Positions 10,890 through 21,347 of a DNA stretch of 64,000 bases are shown in pieces. The stretch is from Dokdonella sp. (GTDB taxonomy: Bacteria > Pseudomonadota > Gammaproteobacteria > Xanthomonadales > Rhodanobacteraceae), in NCBI RefSeq assembly GCF_019634815.1, contig NZ_JAHCAP010000010.1:35362-99361 (forward strand), in the 5' to 3' direction. The notes below the pieces were generated by a model. That model did not search any database. It saw only the letters and a program-made list of their open reading frames with translations, and had not been told where the DNA came from. A program made the translations under genes and the position numbers. The stretch's first letter is position 1, and every line of letters starts with the position of its first letter.

Positions 10890-11668
10890 TGCATGAACCA
10901 GCCGTGGCTCACGACCACGCTTTGCCCGGTCAGCGCGTTGCTGCCGAAGCCGGCGAAGAACAGCGCGCATGCGGCGACGTCGTCGACCGTGGTGAACTGG
11001 CCATCGACGGTGTCCTTGAGCATGACCTTCTTGACCACCTCGTCTTCGGAGATGCCCAGTTCCTTCGCCTGTTCCGGAATCTGCTTGTCCACCAGCGGTG
11101 TGCGCACGAAGCCCGGACAGATCACGTTCGCGCGCACGCCGTGCGCGGCGCCTTCCTTGGCCACCACCTTGGCCAGGCCGATCAGCCCGTGCTTGGCGGT
11201 GACGTAGGGCGCCTTGAGCTTGGAGGCTTCCTTGGAATGCACCGAACCCATGTAGATGATCGAACCGCCGTTGCCGCGCGCATACATCTGGCGCAGGCAG
11301 GCGCGGGTGGTGAGGAAGGCGCCATCGACATGGATCGCCATCAGTTTCTTCCAGTCGGCGTAGGAGAAGTTCTCGATCGGATTGACGATCTGGATGCCGG
11401 CGTTGGAAACGAGGATGTCGACCGCACCGAGTTGCTTGACCACGCTGTCGACACCGGCATCGACCTGTTGCTCGTTGGTGACGTCCATTGCCACGCCGAT
11501 CGCCTTGACACCCTTGCCCGTGAGCTCCTTCGCGGTCGCCTGTGCACCGTCGAGGTTGAGGTCGGCGATGGCGACGTTGGCGCCGTGATCGGCGAACACT
11601 TCAGCGATGCGCTTGCCGATGCCGCTGGCCGCGCCCGTCACGATTGCCACTTTGCCATCAAGTCTCAT
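10886..11668 (-). CDS. bdhA: 3-hydroxybutyrate dehydrogenase (SDR family)
   Basis: Oxidises (R)-3-hydroxybutyrate to acetoacetate with NAD+, the step after poly-3-hydroxybutyrate depolymerisation. 260 residues is the classical length. The SDR motifs are complete: TGAASGIG nucleotide-binding loop (about 11-18), NAG in [10 protein letters not shown], catalytic Ser in YMGSVHS, and YVTAKHG (Y-X3-K), followed by [11 protein letters not shown]. The C-terminus SHGWFMQ is typical. ATG 11668 is preceded by an AGAAAGGA ribosome site, so the longer frame is rejected. It is coupled to the patatin gene downstream. Confidence 0.93.
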   Translation of the reverse strand: MRLDGKVAIVTGAASGIGKRIAEVFADHGANVAIADLNLDGAQATAKELTGKGVKAIGVAMDVTNEQQVDAGVDSVVKQLGAVDILVSNAGIQIVNPIENFSYADWKKLMAIHVDGAFLTTRACLRQMYARGNGGSIIYMGSVHSKEASKLKAPYVTAKHGLIGLAKVVAKEGAAHGVRANVICPGFVRTPLVDKQIPEQAKELGISEDEVVKKVMLKDTVDGQFTTVDDVAACALFFAGFGSNALTGQSVVVSHGWFMQ

Positions 11669-11749
11669 GATCCTTTCTCCATGATCGACGCGGCCATGCC
11701 GCAGAAATGTTGGCGCGCTGCCTGAATCCGCGATACCTGCAGCCGGCCC

Positions 11750-11782
11750 AAAAAAAAGCGCCGCGCGTTTCCGGGCGGCGCC
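11750..11782 (-). terminator. Rho-independent terminator downstream of ntrX
   Basis: On the minus strand a GC-rich hairpin (arms GGCGCCGCCC and GCGCGGCGC, small loop GGAAAC) is followed directly by eight T residues. It lies about 100 nt after the ntrX stop and upstream of bdhA, so it should end the ntrX transcript and isolate bdhA-patD. Confidence 0.85.
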
Positions 11783-11883
11783 AAGAGGAGTGTGAAATGA
11801 AGCTGGCCATTGGGACCGCATGCCGCGCGCGAGGTTCCGCAGCGCAGCAAACGCCAGCTGAACGAGGCGTGCGCCGTGCCCAC

Positions 11884-13281
11884 TCAGGCATCCTCAGCCG
11901 CGCCTGCCCGCGGCCCGCGCGGATCGATGTCGAGATCCTTGAGTTTGCGGTACAGGTGAGTGCGCTCCATGCCTGCGGCCTTGGCGAGCTTGCCGACGCT
12001 GCCGCCGGCCAGCGCGAGCTGGTGCAACAGGTAGGCACGCTCGAATTGCTCGCGCGCCTCGCGCAACGGCAAGGCGAAATCGATCGGCACGGCGCCCGCG
12101 CCATCGCTCGGCGACGCAACCGACGGACTGCCGAGCGCGGCCTCGACTTCCTCGAGGCTGACGTCGCTGGATCCTCCGAGCACCAACAGCCGCTGCACGA
12201 GGTTGCGCAGCTCGCGCAGGTTGCCCGGCCAGACATGATTGCGCAGACGGTTCTGCGCGGCGAGTGCGAACTTGCGGTACGGCAATTGGTCGCGGTTGGC
12301 AAACCAGTCGGCGTGATAGCGCAGCAATTCGGGCACGTCGTCGGCACGCTCGCGCAAGGGCGGCACCGACAGCGGCACGATGCGCAGCTGGTAGTAGAGC
12401 TCCTCACGGAAGCGTCCCGCCGCCACCTGGGCCTGCAGATCCTGCGCGCTCGCGGCGATCACGCGCGCATCCAGTGGCACCGGCTCATGGCCGCCACTGC
12501 GGATCAGGCTACGCCGCTCCAGCACACTCGACAGGCGCAACTGGGTGTCGGAATCCAGGTCGGCGACTTCGTCGAGGAACAACGTGCCGCCGTTGGCCTG
12601 CTCGATCAGGCCGTGATGCAGACTGCCGCCTTCCTCGCTGCCGAACAGCGCGCGCGCCGCGCCGCCCTGCGCAATCGCGCCTGCGGCCACGGTGATGAAC
12701 GGTCCGGCGCGACGCGCACTGCGCTCATGCAGCGCTCGCGCGATCGTCTCCTTGCCGGTGCCGGCTTCGCCGAGCACCAGTACGCCGGTATCGTGGGCGG
12801 CGATCTTGTCGAGTTGGGCGCGCAGTGCCTGCATCGCCTTGCCGCTGCCGACGAGATCGGCCGGCGCCGGCAATTGAAGGCGCAGGCCTTCGTTTTCGCG
12901 CCGCAATTGGCCCGCTTCGACCGCGTGGCCGACCACCAGCAACAGCTTGGCCAGCGACAACGGCTTTTCGATGAAGTCCCAGGCACCCAGGCGCGTCGCC
13001 TCGACCGCGGTTTCGATGTTACCGTGACCGGAAATCATGATCACCGGGCACGGCAGGCCGCCGCATTCGCTCCATTCGCGCAGCAGGCTGATGCCATCCA
13101 GATCGGGCATCCAGATGTCGAGCAGGATCGCGTCGGGGCGTTGCCGGCGCCGCGCTTCGCGTGCCGCGGCGGCCGATTCGGCGAGATCGACCCGATAGCC
13201 CTCGTCTTCGAGAATGTCTTTGATCGTGGCCCGGATGTCGGGTTCGTCATCGACCACGAGGATGCGTGCACCTGCCGCCAT
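11884..13281 (-). CDS. ntrX: NtrX-type response regulator (AAA+, Fis HTH) lacking the GAFTGA loop
   Basis: 465 residues: receiver ([16 protein letters not shown]; Asp in [13 protein letters not shown]; Lys in FIEKPLS), a central AAA+ domain and a C-terminal Fis-type helix-turn-helix ([20 protein letters not shown]). Walker A is GEAGTGKE and Walker B is [12 protein letters not shown]. Where activators of sigma-54 have GAFTGA, this protein reads [18 protein letters not shown], so contact with sigma-54 is probably lost. Start taken at [13 protein letters not shown] (13281); the upstream extension has no domain. Its expected kinase NtrY is 2.9 kb away beyond three glycosyltransferase genes. The divergent gap 13282-13412 presumably carries its promoter. 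Confidence 0.9.
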   Translation of the reverse strand: MAAGARILVVDDEPDIRATIKDILEDEGYRVDLAESAAAAREARRRQRPDAILLDIWMPDLDGISLLREWSECGGLPCPVIMISGHGNIETAVEATRLGAWDFIEKPLSLAKLLLVVGHAVEAGQLRRENEGLRLQLPAPADLVGSGKAMQALRAQLDKIAAHDTGVLVLGEAGTGKETIARALHERSARRAGPFITVAAGAIAQGGAARALFGSEEGGSLHHGLIEQANGGTLFLDEVADLDSDTQLRLSSVLERRSLIRSGGHEPVPLDARVIAASAQDLQAQVAAGRFREELYYQLRIVPLSVPPLRERADDVPELLRYHADWFANRDQLPYRKFALAAQNRLRNHVWPGNLRELRNLVQRLLVLGGSSDVSLEEVEAALGSPSVASPSDGAGAVPIDFALPLREAREQFERAYLLHQLALAGGSVGKLAKAAGMERTHLYRKLKDLDIDPRGPRAGAAEDA

Positions 13282-13412
13282 GCGGATACCGACGTTGCAA
13301 AAACGAGACAGCGAGCATAGCGCAGCCCCCGGCTGCGTGGCAGTGATCATCCTGCCAATGTCGGGATCGCGCAGGCTCGGCTACGCTTGCGCGTCGCCCG
13401 CCACGCACCGCC

Positions 13413-14192
13413 ATGTCCCCATCCTCGCCCCGCCCACCGCTGTCTGCCTGCATCATCACGCTCAACGAAGCCGACCGCATCGATGCCTGCCTCGACTCGC
13501 TCGCTTTCTGCGACGAGATCGTGGTGGTCGACTCGGGCTCCACCGATGACACCCGCGAACGTGCCGCAGCCAAGGGAGCCCGCGTGCTCGAGCGCGCCTT
13601 CGATGGCTATCGGCGGCAGAAGGACTTTGCGGTGCAGGCCGCCAGCAACGACTGGGTGCTGTGCATCGATGCCGACGAACGCGTCACGCCGGCGCTGCGC
13701 GAAGCGATCGAAGGGGCGCGCACGCGCGGCTTTGCCGACGCACAAGGCTATCGCTTCGCGCGTTGCACCGAGTATTTCGGTGCGCCGCTGCGGCATGGCA
13801 ATGCCTATCCCGATCGCGTGCTGCGCCTGTTCGACCGTCGTCGCGGCGGCTGGCGCGGCGAGCGCGAAATCCACGAGCAACTGCGCGTCGATGGCCGTGT
13901 CGGCCTGCTCGCCGGCGATCTCGACCATCAGGCCTATCGCTCGCTGGATGACCAGATTCGCCGCCTGGATCGCTATGCAACCCTCATGGCCCGGCATCTG
14001 CACGAACGCGGCAAGCACGCGCATCTGGCCACGATCGTGTTCAGCCCGCTGTGGCGTTTCCTGCGTGGCTATGTGCTGCGCGCGGGATTCCTCGACGGCT
14101 GGCGCGGGTTGGTGTTCGCGCTGGTGGAAGCCAACTACGTGCGGCAGAAGGCGATCAAGCACTGGTTGCTGGATCGCAACCAGAAAATCTGA
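13413..14192 (+). CDS. Family 2 glycosyltransferase (WaaE/KdtX-like)
   Basis: 259 residues with a GT-A fold at the N-terminus: LSACIITLNEADRI, then VVDSGSTDDT and the metal-binding LCIDADERVTP. The C-terminal part (EIHEQLRVDG; YRSLDDQIRRLDRYATLMA; FSPLWRFLRGYVLRAGFLDG) matches the LPS core beta-glycosyltransferases of the WaaE/KdtX group. No transmembrane helices are evident, so it probably works at the inner membrane surface on lipopolysaccharide core. It is transcribed away from ntrX and converges with the next glycosyltransferase; their stops are 6 nt apart. Confidence 0.88.
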   Translation: MSPSSPRPPLSACIITLNEADRIDACLDSLAFCDEIVVVDSGSTDDTRERAAAKGARVLERAFDGYRRQKDFAVQAASNDWVLCIDADERVTPALREAIEGARTRGFADAQGYRFARCTEYFGAPLRHGNAYPDRVLRLFDRRRGGWRGEREIHEQLRVDGRVGLLAGDLDHQAYRSLDDQIRRLDRYATLMARHLHERGKHAHLATIVFSPLWRFLRGYVLRAGFLDGWRGLVFALVEANYVRQKAIKHWLLDRNQKI

Positions 14193-14198
14193 GCCGCC

Positions 14199-15035
14199 TC
14201 ACTCGGCGCGATTGTCTTCGCCCTTGTGCAGGTCGATGCCGTAGGGCGTCCAGCTCGCGCGCTCGCGCCGCGTCTGCGCACGGATCGCATCGTTCTTCTG
14301 CCGCATCTCGGGCTTCATGTAGCCGCGCTTGTGCTCCAGATGCACGCAGATCGCCGAATAACGGATCGTCTTGCCGCGTACGCCGGCGTTGACGAGGCGC
14401 TCGCCCAGCTCGAGATCCTGACCGCCGTACTGCATGCGCTCGTCCCAGCCGTTGACGCGGATCACATCCTCTTTCCACACCGAGGCGTTGTGACCATGCA
14501 GGCGCGGCTTGACCGGCGTGAGCGCATTGAACAGGCTGCGCAGGAACTCGTTGCGCAGACGCAGCTTGAGCGTATGTCGTTCGAGGCCATTGGCGGCGAG
14601 CCAGGCGTAGTCGGTGGCGCGGCCGGCAAGGATGTCTTCGCGCGTGATCGCCTGCGACAGGGCCAGCGGCAACTTGCAGTAGCCGCCGGTGAGATAGCGA
14701 CCGCGTTCACGCAGCGCGAGGTGGCGGGCGACGAACTGCGGATGCGGGATGCAGTCGCCGTCGGTGAAGATCAGGTAATCGCTGCGCGCGAGCAGGATGC
14801 CGCGGTTCATGCCCTTGCATTTCTGATAGCCCTCATCGGGCTGCCAGAAGTGACGCAGCGGATAATTCATCTGTGGTCGCAGGCGATCGATCACTGCGCG
14901 CGTGTCCTCGCGGGATCCATCGTCGACGACGATCACTTCGAAATCCCTGGTCGTCTGCGTGGTGTATCCCCACAGCACCCACTCGAGCCAGCGCGGCTCG
15001 TTGTAGGTGGCAAACATCACGGTTGCGGCAGGCAT
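14199..15035 (-). CDS. Family 2 glycosyltransferase with C-terminal galactosyltransferase-like domain
   Basis: 278 residues. The GT-A core is clear: ATVMFATYNEPRWLEWVLWG, VIVVDDGSREDT, and the DxD-like IFTDGDCIPH. The C-terminal region NGWDERMQYGGQDLELGERL is the glyco_transf_7C-type acceptor-binding motif of polypeptide-GalNAc/chondroitin-polymerase-like enzymes. The ATG at 15035 is preferred over the TTG at 15056. It sits between two other glycosyltransferases, so a role in lipopolysaccharide or glycan assembly is likely; donor and acceptor sugars are unknown. Confidence 0.87.
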   Translation of the reverse strand: MPAATVMFATYNEPRWLEWVLWGYTTQTTRDFEVIVVDDGSREDTRAVIDRLRPQMNYPLRHFWQPDEGYQKCKGMNRGILLARSDYLIFTDGDCIPHPQFVARHLALRERGRYLTGGYCKLPLALSQAITREDILAGRATDYAWLAANGLERHTLKLRLRNEFLRSLFNALTPVKPRLHGHNASVWKEDVIRVNGWDERMQYGGQDLELGERLVNAGVRGKTIRYSAICVHLEHKRGYMKPEMRQKNDAIRAQTRRERASWTPYGIDLHKGEDNRAE

Positions 15036-15169
15036 GGCGCGGATTCGTCGAGGCAATGCAGGGCGCGCATTCTACCCGCAGCGCCTTGTCGGCACCGTAC
15101 ACTGCGCGCCTGTCCGCAACGCCTGCAAGGTCCCATGTCGTTTCCGGCCTCACCCCGCGAGCATCGCCC

Positions 15170-16165
15170 ATGACCCACGTCCACGTCATCGCGCGCGACA
15201 ACGGCGCCGGGCTCTCGCGCGATCTGGCGATCCTCACGCGCGTGCTCGCGCAGACCGGGCTCGAAGTCACGATCAGCGCGATCGGCGCGGGCGGCTTGCG
15301 TCGCAGCGCGACGCTGTGGCGGCGGCGCGCGCAACTGCTCTGGCGCGGCTGGCGCAGCGGCACCGCACGCGCGCGTTTCGACGTCAACCTCATGGACGAG
15401 CGCATCCGCGTCGATCACTTGAAACTCGCGCGCCGCAACGTGCTGATGCCGCATCCGGAATGGTTCGCGGAGCAGGATCGACCGCATCTGCCGGCGATCG
15501 ACTGCGTGTTTGCCAAGACCCGTCATGCGGTACCGATCTTCGAGGCACTCGGCTGCCGTGCACGGTTCATCGGCTTCACCAGTCTCAACCGGCACCTGCC
15601 GCAGGTGCCGCGCGAACCGACGTTTTTTCATCTGGGTGGCCGCAGCCCCAACAAGGGCACGCAAGCGATCCTCGATGCCTGGCTGCGCGCGCCGCACTGG
15701 CCGCCGCTCACCTTCATCCAGCGCGCGCCGCTCAAGCTGCCGGCGCAGTTGCCGGGGAATCTGCGGCACGTCACGGCCTATCTGGATGATGACGAGCTCA
15801 AGCAGATGCAGAACCGCCACCTCTTCCACCTGTGCCCGTCGGAGACCGAAGGTTTTGGCCATCATCTGGTCGAGGGGCTCAGCGTCGGCGCGCTGCTGCT
15901 GGCCACCGATGCGCCGCCGATGAACGAGATGGTGACGCGCGAGCACGGCGTGCTGGTGCCGGCCGCGCGCACCGGCACGCAGCGTTTGGCGACGACCCAT
16001 TTCGTTGAATCGGACGCGATCAGCGCCGGCGTCGAACGCCTGCTCGCGCTGGATCCGGATCGACGCACCCGCATGGGCGAGCGGGCACGTGGCTGGTGGC
16101 TCGACAACGACCGCGCTTTCGGCGAGCGCCTGCGCGTCGCGATCGAAACCCTCGCTGCCGAGTGA
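15170..16165 (+). CDS. Family 4-like glycosyltransferase
   Basis: 331 residues. The C-terminal half shows the GT-B nucleotide-sugar site with an E-X7-E signature (SETEGFGHHLVEGLSVGALL) and NEMVTREHGVLVPA. The FHLGGRSPNKGTQAILDAWL stretch is the usual linker start of the donor domain. The N-terminal half is divergent (VHVIARDNGAGLSRDLAILT). It is divergent from the preceding glycosyltransferase and points toward ntrY, with only 31 nt between stops. Function in envelope glycan synthesis is inferred from its neighbours. Confidence 0.82.
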   Translation: MTHVHVIARDNGAGLSRDLAILTRVLAQTGLEVTISAIGAGGLRRSATLWRRRAQLLWRGWRSGTARARFDVNLMDERIRVDHLKLARRNVLMPHPEWFAEQDRPHLPAIDCVFAKTRHAVPIFEALGCRARFIGFTSLNRHLPQVPREPTFFHLGGRSPNKGTQAILDAWLRAPHWPPLTFIQRAPLKLPAQLPGNLRHVTAYLDDDELKQMQNRHLFHLCPSETEGFGHHLVEGLSVGALLLATDAPPMNEMVTREHGVLVPAARTGTQRLATTHFVESDAISAGVERLLALDPDRRTRMGERARGWWLDNDRAFGERLRVAIETLAAE

Positions 16166-16196
16166 ACTGCGCGCATCGTCGCGCCGGGCAAGGCGG

Positions 16197-18353
16197 TCAC
16201 AAGGCAGGCAGCACCACGATGAACTGCGCACCACCGGATTCACGATTGGCGGCGCGCACGCTGCCGCCATGTTCCTCGGCGATCTTCTTGACCACCGCAA
16301 GCCCAAGCCCGGTGCCGCGCTGCTTGCTCGAGGTGTAGGGCTCGTACCAGCGTTCGCCGAAATCGGCAGGCAAGCCCGGGCCATTGTCGGCGACCGCCAA
16401 TTCGACCCAGGTCTCGCCCTCGCGCTCGAGGCTGCGCGTGGCCACCACGAGCTGCGCCTTGTGCGCATCACCGATCGCCTCGAGCGCATTCTTGATGAGG
16501 TTGTGCAGCGCCTGGCGCAGGCGCACCGCGTCGCCGCGCACGCGCGGATCGCCCGCATCGAGCTGGCGCGTGAGACCCAGCCGCTGGTCATTCTCGTAAA
16601 GGTCGAGCACTTCGTTGACCAGCGCGTTGAGCGCGATCGGATGGGTGGTCATGGGTGGTGGCCGCGCGTAATCGCCAAACGCGTTGACCATCGTCTTGAG
16701 CGCCTCGACCTGGCTCACGATCGTTTGCGTGGCGCGATCGATGAGCTCGCCATCGTCGGGCGGCAGGCGGCCGAGGAAACGCCGGCGCAGGCGTTCGGCG
16801 GCGAGCTGGATCGGCGTCAGCGGATTCTTGACCTCGTGGGCGAGGCGACGCGCGACTTCGCCCCAGGCCGCGTCGCGCTGGGCGCGGTTGAGCACGGTGA
16901 GATCGTCGAACACGGCGACGAAACCGGCGTGGCCGGGCAGCGCCGCGCCGCGCACCATCAGGGTACGCGGACCCAGGGGCGAATCGAGCACGACTTCCTC
17001 GCGCCACTCGCGCGCCTGTTCGCGCAGGTGGCGACCGAGCGGTTCGACGAAGGGTGCGAGCTGGCCATGCGCCTTGCCGATTTCGGCCGCGCTGGCGCCG
17101 AGCTGGTGCGTGAGCGGCACGCCGAGAATCGCCTCGGCTGCGGGATTGACGCTGCGCAGATGTGCTTCGTGGTCAAAGCCGAGCACACCTGCCGACAGCC
17201 GTTCGAGCACCGCTTCAAGCCAGGCGCGCTGCTGCTCGATCTCGCGCGTGCTGCGCTGGGCGCGGGCGCCGGCCAGTTCCAGATCGCGGGTCATCTGTGC
17301 GAAGGAACGGACGAGGAAACCGAGCTCGTCATCGCTGGTCGCTGGCAACGGCGTGTCGAAACGCCCGGCCGCGACAGCGCGCGTGGCCGCCGACAGGCGG
17401 CTGATCGGCGCCACCAGGCGCCGCGTGAGCACGAAGGCGACCAGCACCACCGCCAGCGCCGACAGCAACAGCACGAAGGTGAGGATCAGGGCAAACGTGA
17501 GCTTGAGCGAACCGCGCAGGAATTTGAGGCGCTGGAAATCGAAGCTTGCGCTCTCGATGCCACGCATCAGCGGCTGCACCTGCGCCGGCAGCGGAAACAG
17601 CGCCTGCAGCAGGCGCTGGCGCTCGGGCGCCACGCGCGCATCCTCGATCGGCAACACCACGCGCAGCATCAAGCCGTCACCGAGCGGCTCGGCCGCGGCA
17701 TAGCGATGATCGCCACGCACGCGCAGCAGCAGCGCGCTGTCGGGCAAGGGCGGTTCGAGCCAGCGCGGATCGGAACTGGCGAGTGCCTGCACCCGTGAAT
17801 CGGCACCGAGCAGGGCCAACTGGATTGCGCCGGTGGCTTCGATGCGGTCGTCGAGAATCTGCTGCGGGTCTGCCGTGGGCGTTTCGGCTATGCGTCCCGC
17901 CAGGCCCGCGGTGGCCGACTCGGCGGCCTGCAGATGCTCATCGATGACGAGGCGTCCGAGTTCGAGCGCATCGTCGAGCGCCTGCTCCAGTCGCACGTTG
18001 AACCAGTTGTCGATCGTCGCATCGAGAAAACGCAACGAAAAGCCGTAGACGATCAGGCTGGCCGGCAGGGCCAGCGCGATCATCAGGCCCAGCAGTCGGC
18101 GGTTCAGACGTGCGCCGGGTGCGCCGCGGCGCACGTCGGCGCGCAGGCGCAACAGGCGCGTGCCGATCACCAGCACCAGCACCGCCAGCGCCAGCAGCGC
18201 CGCACCGAGCACCAGGCGATAGTGGCTGGCGAAGCGCGCGTTGTCGCCAGCGGCCTCTTCGGCGAGCTTGAGCGAGGCCAGCAGCAGCGCGGCGACCGCG
18301 AGCGCCGGCAGCACACGCCGCAGCAGGATCTTCAGGGCGTCGCGCGCGGCCAT
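16197..18353 (-). CDS. ntrY: NtrY-type membrane sensor histidine kinase
   Basis: 718 residues. Several N-terminal transmembrane helices ([58 protein letters not shown]) and one near residue 320 ([20 protein letters not shown]) enclose a periplasmic domain. HAMP ([20 protein letters not shown]), PAS, then HisKA with H-box [20 protein letters not shown] and HATPase ([37 protein letters not shown]) follow. This order is diagnostic of NtrY. Its start overlaps the DUF4390 gene by 22 nt, ending an overlapping chain fmt-rsmB-DUF4390-ntrY. ntrX does not follow; a convergent glycosyltransferase gene does. Confidence 0.94.
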   Translation of the reverse strand: MAARDALKILLRRVLPALAVAALLLASLKLAEEAAGDNARFASHYRLVLGAALLALAVLVLVIGTRLLRLRADVRRGAPGARLNRRLLGLMIALALPASLIVYGFSLRFLDATIDNWFNVRLEQALDDALELGRLVIDEHLQAAESATAGLAGRIAETPTADPQQILDDRIEATGAIQLALLGADSRVQALASSDPRWLEPPLPDSALLLRVRGDHRYAAAEPLGDGLMLRVVLPIEDARVAPERQRLLQALFPLPAQVQPLMRGIESASFDFQRLKFLRGSLKLTFALILTFVLLLSALAVVLVAFVLTRRLVAPISRLSAATRAVAAGRFDTPLPATSDDELGFLVRSFAQMTRDLELAGARAQRSTREIEQQRAWLEAVLERLSAGVLGFDHEAHLRSVNPAAEAILGVPLTHQLGASAAEIGKAHGQLAPFVEPLGRHLREQAREWREEVVLDSPLGPRTLMVRGAALPGHAGFVAVFDDLTVLNRAQRDAAWGEVARRLAHEVKNPLTPIQLAAERLRRRFLGRLPPDDGELIDRATQTIVSQVEALKTMVNAFGDYARPPPMTTHPIALNALVNEVLDLYENDQRLGLTRQLDAGDPRVRGDAVRLRQALHNLIKNALEAIGDAHKAQLVVATRSLEREGETWVELAVADNGPGLPADFGERWYEPYTSSKQRGTGLGLAVVKKIAEEHGGSVRAANRESGGAQFIVVLPAL

Positions 18354-18904
18354 GTGGTCTCCGCGGCCGCGAGATGCCAGGCCGGCTCGAACAGGGCCGG
18401 CAGACGCAGCGCGCCGGGCAAGGCGGCCGGGTCGAGCGCGGCGGACACGCGCAACGGCGCGCTGGCTGGTTGCTGCACGAACGCATTCGGCAGTTCCAGC
18501 CGCAGCGAACCGAGCGCAGCGAGCAGGTAGCCACGCGTGGCAAAGCCGCGTTCGTCCTGATTGCCGTTGACGCTGAGTTGGTAGCGACGCGACAACGGAA
18601 AGTAACGCAGCTCGATGCGGGGTCGCGCACGCAGGCCGAGTCTGCCACGCACGTCGATTTCCAGTTCCAGCGGAATGCCGTTGTCGAGTGCATCCTGCAT
18701 CGGCCCGCTGAGCTGGCAGTCGAGCGCGAGGTCGAGCCGCGCCCGACCGTCCTGCGCGACCAGTCGTGCCTGCCGTACCACCAAGGTGCCCGGGGTCTGG
18801 TGCGCGAGCACACCGCAGCCGGCCAGCAGCAGGCCCGTGAGCAGGCACAGCAACGCAGCACAGCTGCGATGCAGCGCTTCAGCCGGTTTTTTCGAGCAGA
18901 CCAT
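18332..18904 (-). CDS. DUF4390-family lipoprotein
   Basis: 190 residues. The ATG at 18904 lies inside the last 26 nt of rsmB and gives a good lipoprotein signal: basic start ([15 protein letters not shown]), hydrophobic core and lipobox LLAGC near residue 30. Later starts would remove the basic part. The domain (RQARLVAQDGRARLDLALDC; PIELEIDV-like LELEIDVRGRLG; RYFPLSRRYQLS) is DUF4390, usually found between rsmB and ntrY in Xanthomonadales and relatives. Location in the periplasm is expected; function is unknown, though the conserved linkage to NtrYX suggests an envelope-related input. Confidence 0.85.
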   Translation of the reverse strand: MVCSKKPAEALHRSCAALLCLLTGLLLAGCGVLAHQTPGTLVVRQARLVAQDGRARLDLALDCQLSGPMQDALDNGIPLELEIDVRGRLGLRARPRIELRYFPLSRRYQLSVNGNQDERGFATRGYLLAALGSLRLELPNAFVQQPASAPLRVSAALDPAALPGALRLPALFEPAWHLAAAETTWPRATP

Positions 18905-20225
18905 AGAAGAATCCGTCCATGCCGCCCTCGCCCGGCAGGCGCTGGCGACCGACGCCGGCAACCTGTCCCAACCGCACGGGAAGCGGCACTGCACGGGCAT
19001 CATCGTGGCCGGCGAGGAAGGCGGCAAGCACCTGCTCGTTTTCCTCGCGCAGGATCGAGCAGGTGGCGTAGAGCAAATGTCCACCCGGCGCCAGCAAGGG
19101 CCACAGTGCATCGAGGATGCCGCGCTGGGTCGCCGCGAGCGCCGCAATGTCACCGGCGCGCCGGTGCAGCTTGATGTCGGGCTGACGGCGGATGATGCCG
19201 CTCGCCGAACAGGGCGCATCGACGAGGATGCGCTCGAAGGCGCGCCCGTCCCACCAGGCTGCGGGCGCACTCGCGTCACCGTGCACGAGCTTCGCCGCAA
19301 GACCCAGGCGCGCGAGATTCTCGCCCACCCGCGCGAGCCGCCGCGCATCGTGGTCGAGGGCGACGAGATCGACGCGCGCGCGTTCGAGCAGATGTGCTGC
19401 CTTGCCACCCGGCGCAGCGCAGGCATCGAGCACACGCAGACCATCGCGCGCATCAAGCAAATCGGCGACGCACTGCGCTGCGCCATCCTGCACCGAGAAC
19501 GCGCCCTGCGCGAAGCCGGGCAGTTGACTGACATCGCGGCTTTCGGCGAGCACGATCGCATCCGGCAATTGGGCTGGTGCATTCGCCTCGATGCCGGCAG
19601 CCGCCAACTGCGCGAGCAATTCGTCGCGCTGCGCGCGTCGCCGGTTGACGCGCAGGGTCAGTGGCGCTTCGAGATTGTTGGCCGCGAGAATCGCCTCGGC
19701 CTGCTGCGGCCAGTCGCGCGTGATCGCCTCGATCAACCAGTGCGGATGTGCACTGCGCGTGACCGCATCGGCATCGAGCTGCGCTTCGAGCACACCGCGC
19801 TCGCGCGCGTAGCGGCGCAGCACCGCGTTGACCAGCCCGGCGAACGGCGCCTGACCCAGGCTGCGCGTGGCATCGACGCAGGCGCCGACCACCGCGTAGT
19901 CGGGCTGCCCGAGCACACCGATCTGCGCGCAACCCAGCACGAGCAAGGCGCGCACGCTGCGTGCGCGCTGCGGCAGCGGCTTGTCCATCAGCAGATCGAG
20001 CGCAGCCGTGAGTCGCAGCCACCAGCGGGTGGCCGCGAACACGCTTGCGGCGAGCAGGGCGCGGTCGCGCGGGTCGGCGAACTTCGCCTGCGCGGGGGGC
20101 AGCGCGGCACGCAACGAAACACCGTCGAAGGCCACTTCGCCGAGCACGCGCGTCGCCGCCACGCGCACGGCGACGCCCGCGGCGGGCGGGGCGGCGTGGC
20201 GCTGTCGTGGTGCTGCCCGCTTCAT
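18879..20225 (-). CDS. rsmB: 16S rRNA (cytosine-967-C5) methyltransferase RsmB
   Basis: 448 residues. An N-terminal NusB-like domain ([27 protein letters not shown]) is fused to a SAM-dependent Rossmann domain: [15 protein letters not shown] is motif I. Two cysteines form the catalytic pair in [18 protein letters not shown] and [13 protein letters not shown]. This is the standard RsmB/Sun layout. It modifies C967 of 16S rRNA in the cytosol. The ATG overlaps the fmt stop (ATGA at 20222-20225), so expression is coupled to fmt. Confidence 0.96.
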   Translation of the reverse strand: MKRAAPRQRHAAPPAAGVAVRVAATRVLGEVAFDGVSLRAALPPAQAKFADPRDRALLAASVFAATRWWLRLTAALDLLMDKPLPQRARSVRALLVLGCAQIGVLGQPDYAVVGACVDATRSLGQAPFAGLVNAVLRRYARERGVLEAQLDADAVTRSAHPHWLIEAITRDWPQQAEAILAANNLEAPLTLRVNRRRAQRDELLAQLAAAGIEANAPAQLPDAIVLAESRDVSQLPGFAQGAFSVQDGAAQCVADLLDARDGLRVLDACAAPGGKAAHLLERARVDLVALDHDARRLARVGENLARLGLAAKLVHGDASAPAAWWDGRAFERILVDAPCSASGIIRRQPDIKLHRRAGDIAALAATQRGILDALWPLLAPGGHLLYATCSILREENEQVLAAFLAGHDDARAVPLPVRLGQVAGVGRQRLPGEGGMDGFFYGLLEKTG

Positions 20226-21157
20226 GTCCGCCCGCGCTCGCGGCGTGCATTGAGCCAGTCGCGCGCGCGGATGCGGCGACCGCCATCGCGCTGCAATTCA
20301 AGGATGCGCAGCACGCCCTCGCCGGTGGCGATGTCGATGCCCTCGGCGCTGCACGCGAGGATGCTGCCCGGCACGGCATTGCTGAGTTGCTCGAGCGCCC
20401 TGGCCGCCCACACACGAACGCGCTCACCTTCGATGCGGGTTTCGGCGACCGGCCAGGGATCGAAGGCGCGCACCTTGCGCGCGAGTGCGGCTGCAGGCAG
20501 GTTCCAGTCGAGCAGGGCTTCGGCCTTGTCGAGCTTGTGCGCATACTCGACACCCTCGCCGCGCTGCGGCCGCGCGATCAGGGTTTCGCCTCGCTGCACG
20601 CGGGCAAGCGCATCAGCGAGCAGGTCTGCGCCGAGCGTGGCGAGGCGATCATGCAGGCTGCCCGCAGTGTCCTCGGCGTGGATCGGCGTGCGCGCCTCGA
20701 GCAGGACCGGTCCGGTGTCGAGGCCGGCTTCCATCTGCATCAGATCGACGCCGGTCTCGGTGTCGCCCGCGAGCAGCGCGCGCTGGATCGGCGCCGCGCC
20801 GCGCCAACGCGGCAGCAACGAAGCATGCACGTTCCAGCAGCCCAGGCGCGGCAGCGCGAGCACGGCCTTGGGCAGGATCAGACCATAGGCGACGACCACG
20901 ATGAGGTCGGGCGCATGGTCAGCCAGACGCGCGCGCGCGGCGGCATCGCGCAGGGTCTCGGGTTGCTCTACCGCGATCCCCGCCGCGAGCGCCGCCTGCT
21001 TGACCGGACTGGCGAGGAGCTGGCGTCCGCGCCCGGCCGGCCGATCGGGTTGGGTGTAGACCGCCAGCACCTGCGCACCACTGGCAAGGCAGGCCTGCAG
21101 CGAGGGCAGCGCGAATTCCGGAGTTCCGGCAAAGACGAGGCGCAAGGGCGCGGGCAT
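20222..21157 (-). CDS. fmt: Methionyl-tRNA formyltransferase
   Basis: 311 residues. Formylates initiator Met-tRNA using 10-formyl-tetrahydrofolate. Signature residues are present: [14 protein letters not shown] at the start, the catalytic Asn-His in [19 protein letters not shown], and the Asp in [15 protein letters not shown]. The C-terminal OB-fold domain follows ([16 protein letters not shown]). ATG 21157 gives the canonical N-terminus; the longer frame is discarded. def, its usual partner, is 12 kb away. fmt heads the fmt-rsmB-DUF4390-ntrY chain. Confidence 0.97.
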   Translation of the reverse strand: MPAPLRLVFAGTPEFALPSLQACLASGAQVLAVYTQPDRPAGRGRQLLASPVKQAALAAGIAVEQPETLRDAAARARLADHAPDLIVVVAYGLILPKAVLALPRLGCWNVHASLLPRWRGAAPIQRALLAGDTETGVDLMQMEAGLDTGPVLLEARTPIHAEDTAGSLHDRLATLGADLLADALARVQRGETLIARPQRGEGVEYAHKLDKAEALLDWNLPAAALARKVRAFDPWPVAETRIEGERVRVWAARALEQLSNAVPGSILACSAEGIDIATGEGVLRILELQRDGGRRIRARDWLNARRERGRT

Positions 21158-21250
21158 GGAGGGCCGCTCGAGCAGAAAGGCGCGATTGTAGGAGACACCG
21201 CACGGAGACGCCTGCCCGGCGTTGCAGGCGGCAGTACGCAACCCGGCAAG

Positions 21251-21292
21251 CAAAAAGAAAGGCGGCACGATCCAGGCATGGGTCGTGCCGCC
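21251..21292 (-). terminator. Strong Rho-independent terminator
   Basis: On the minus strand a perfect 10-bp stem (GGCGGCACGA with TCGTGCCGCC, 12-nt loop) is followed by a T-rich tail TTTCTTTTTG. It lies 56 nt after the stop of the secreted-protein gene at 21348 and just upstream of fmt, so it separates the two transcripts. Confidence 0.9.
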
Positions 21293-21347
21293 CCTGCAGC
21301 ACCCGGCCATCACCCACCTGCGGGCGATCGGGCAGACAGGTCCGTCG

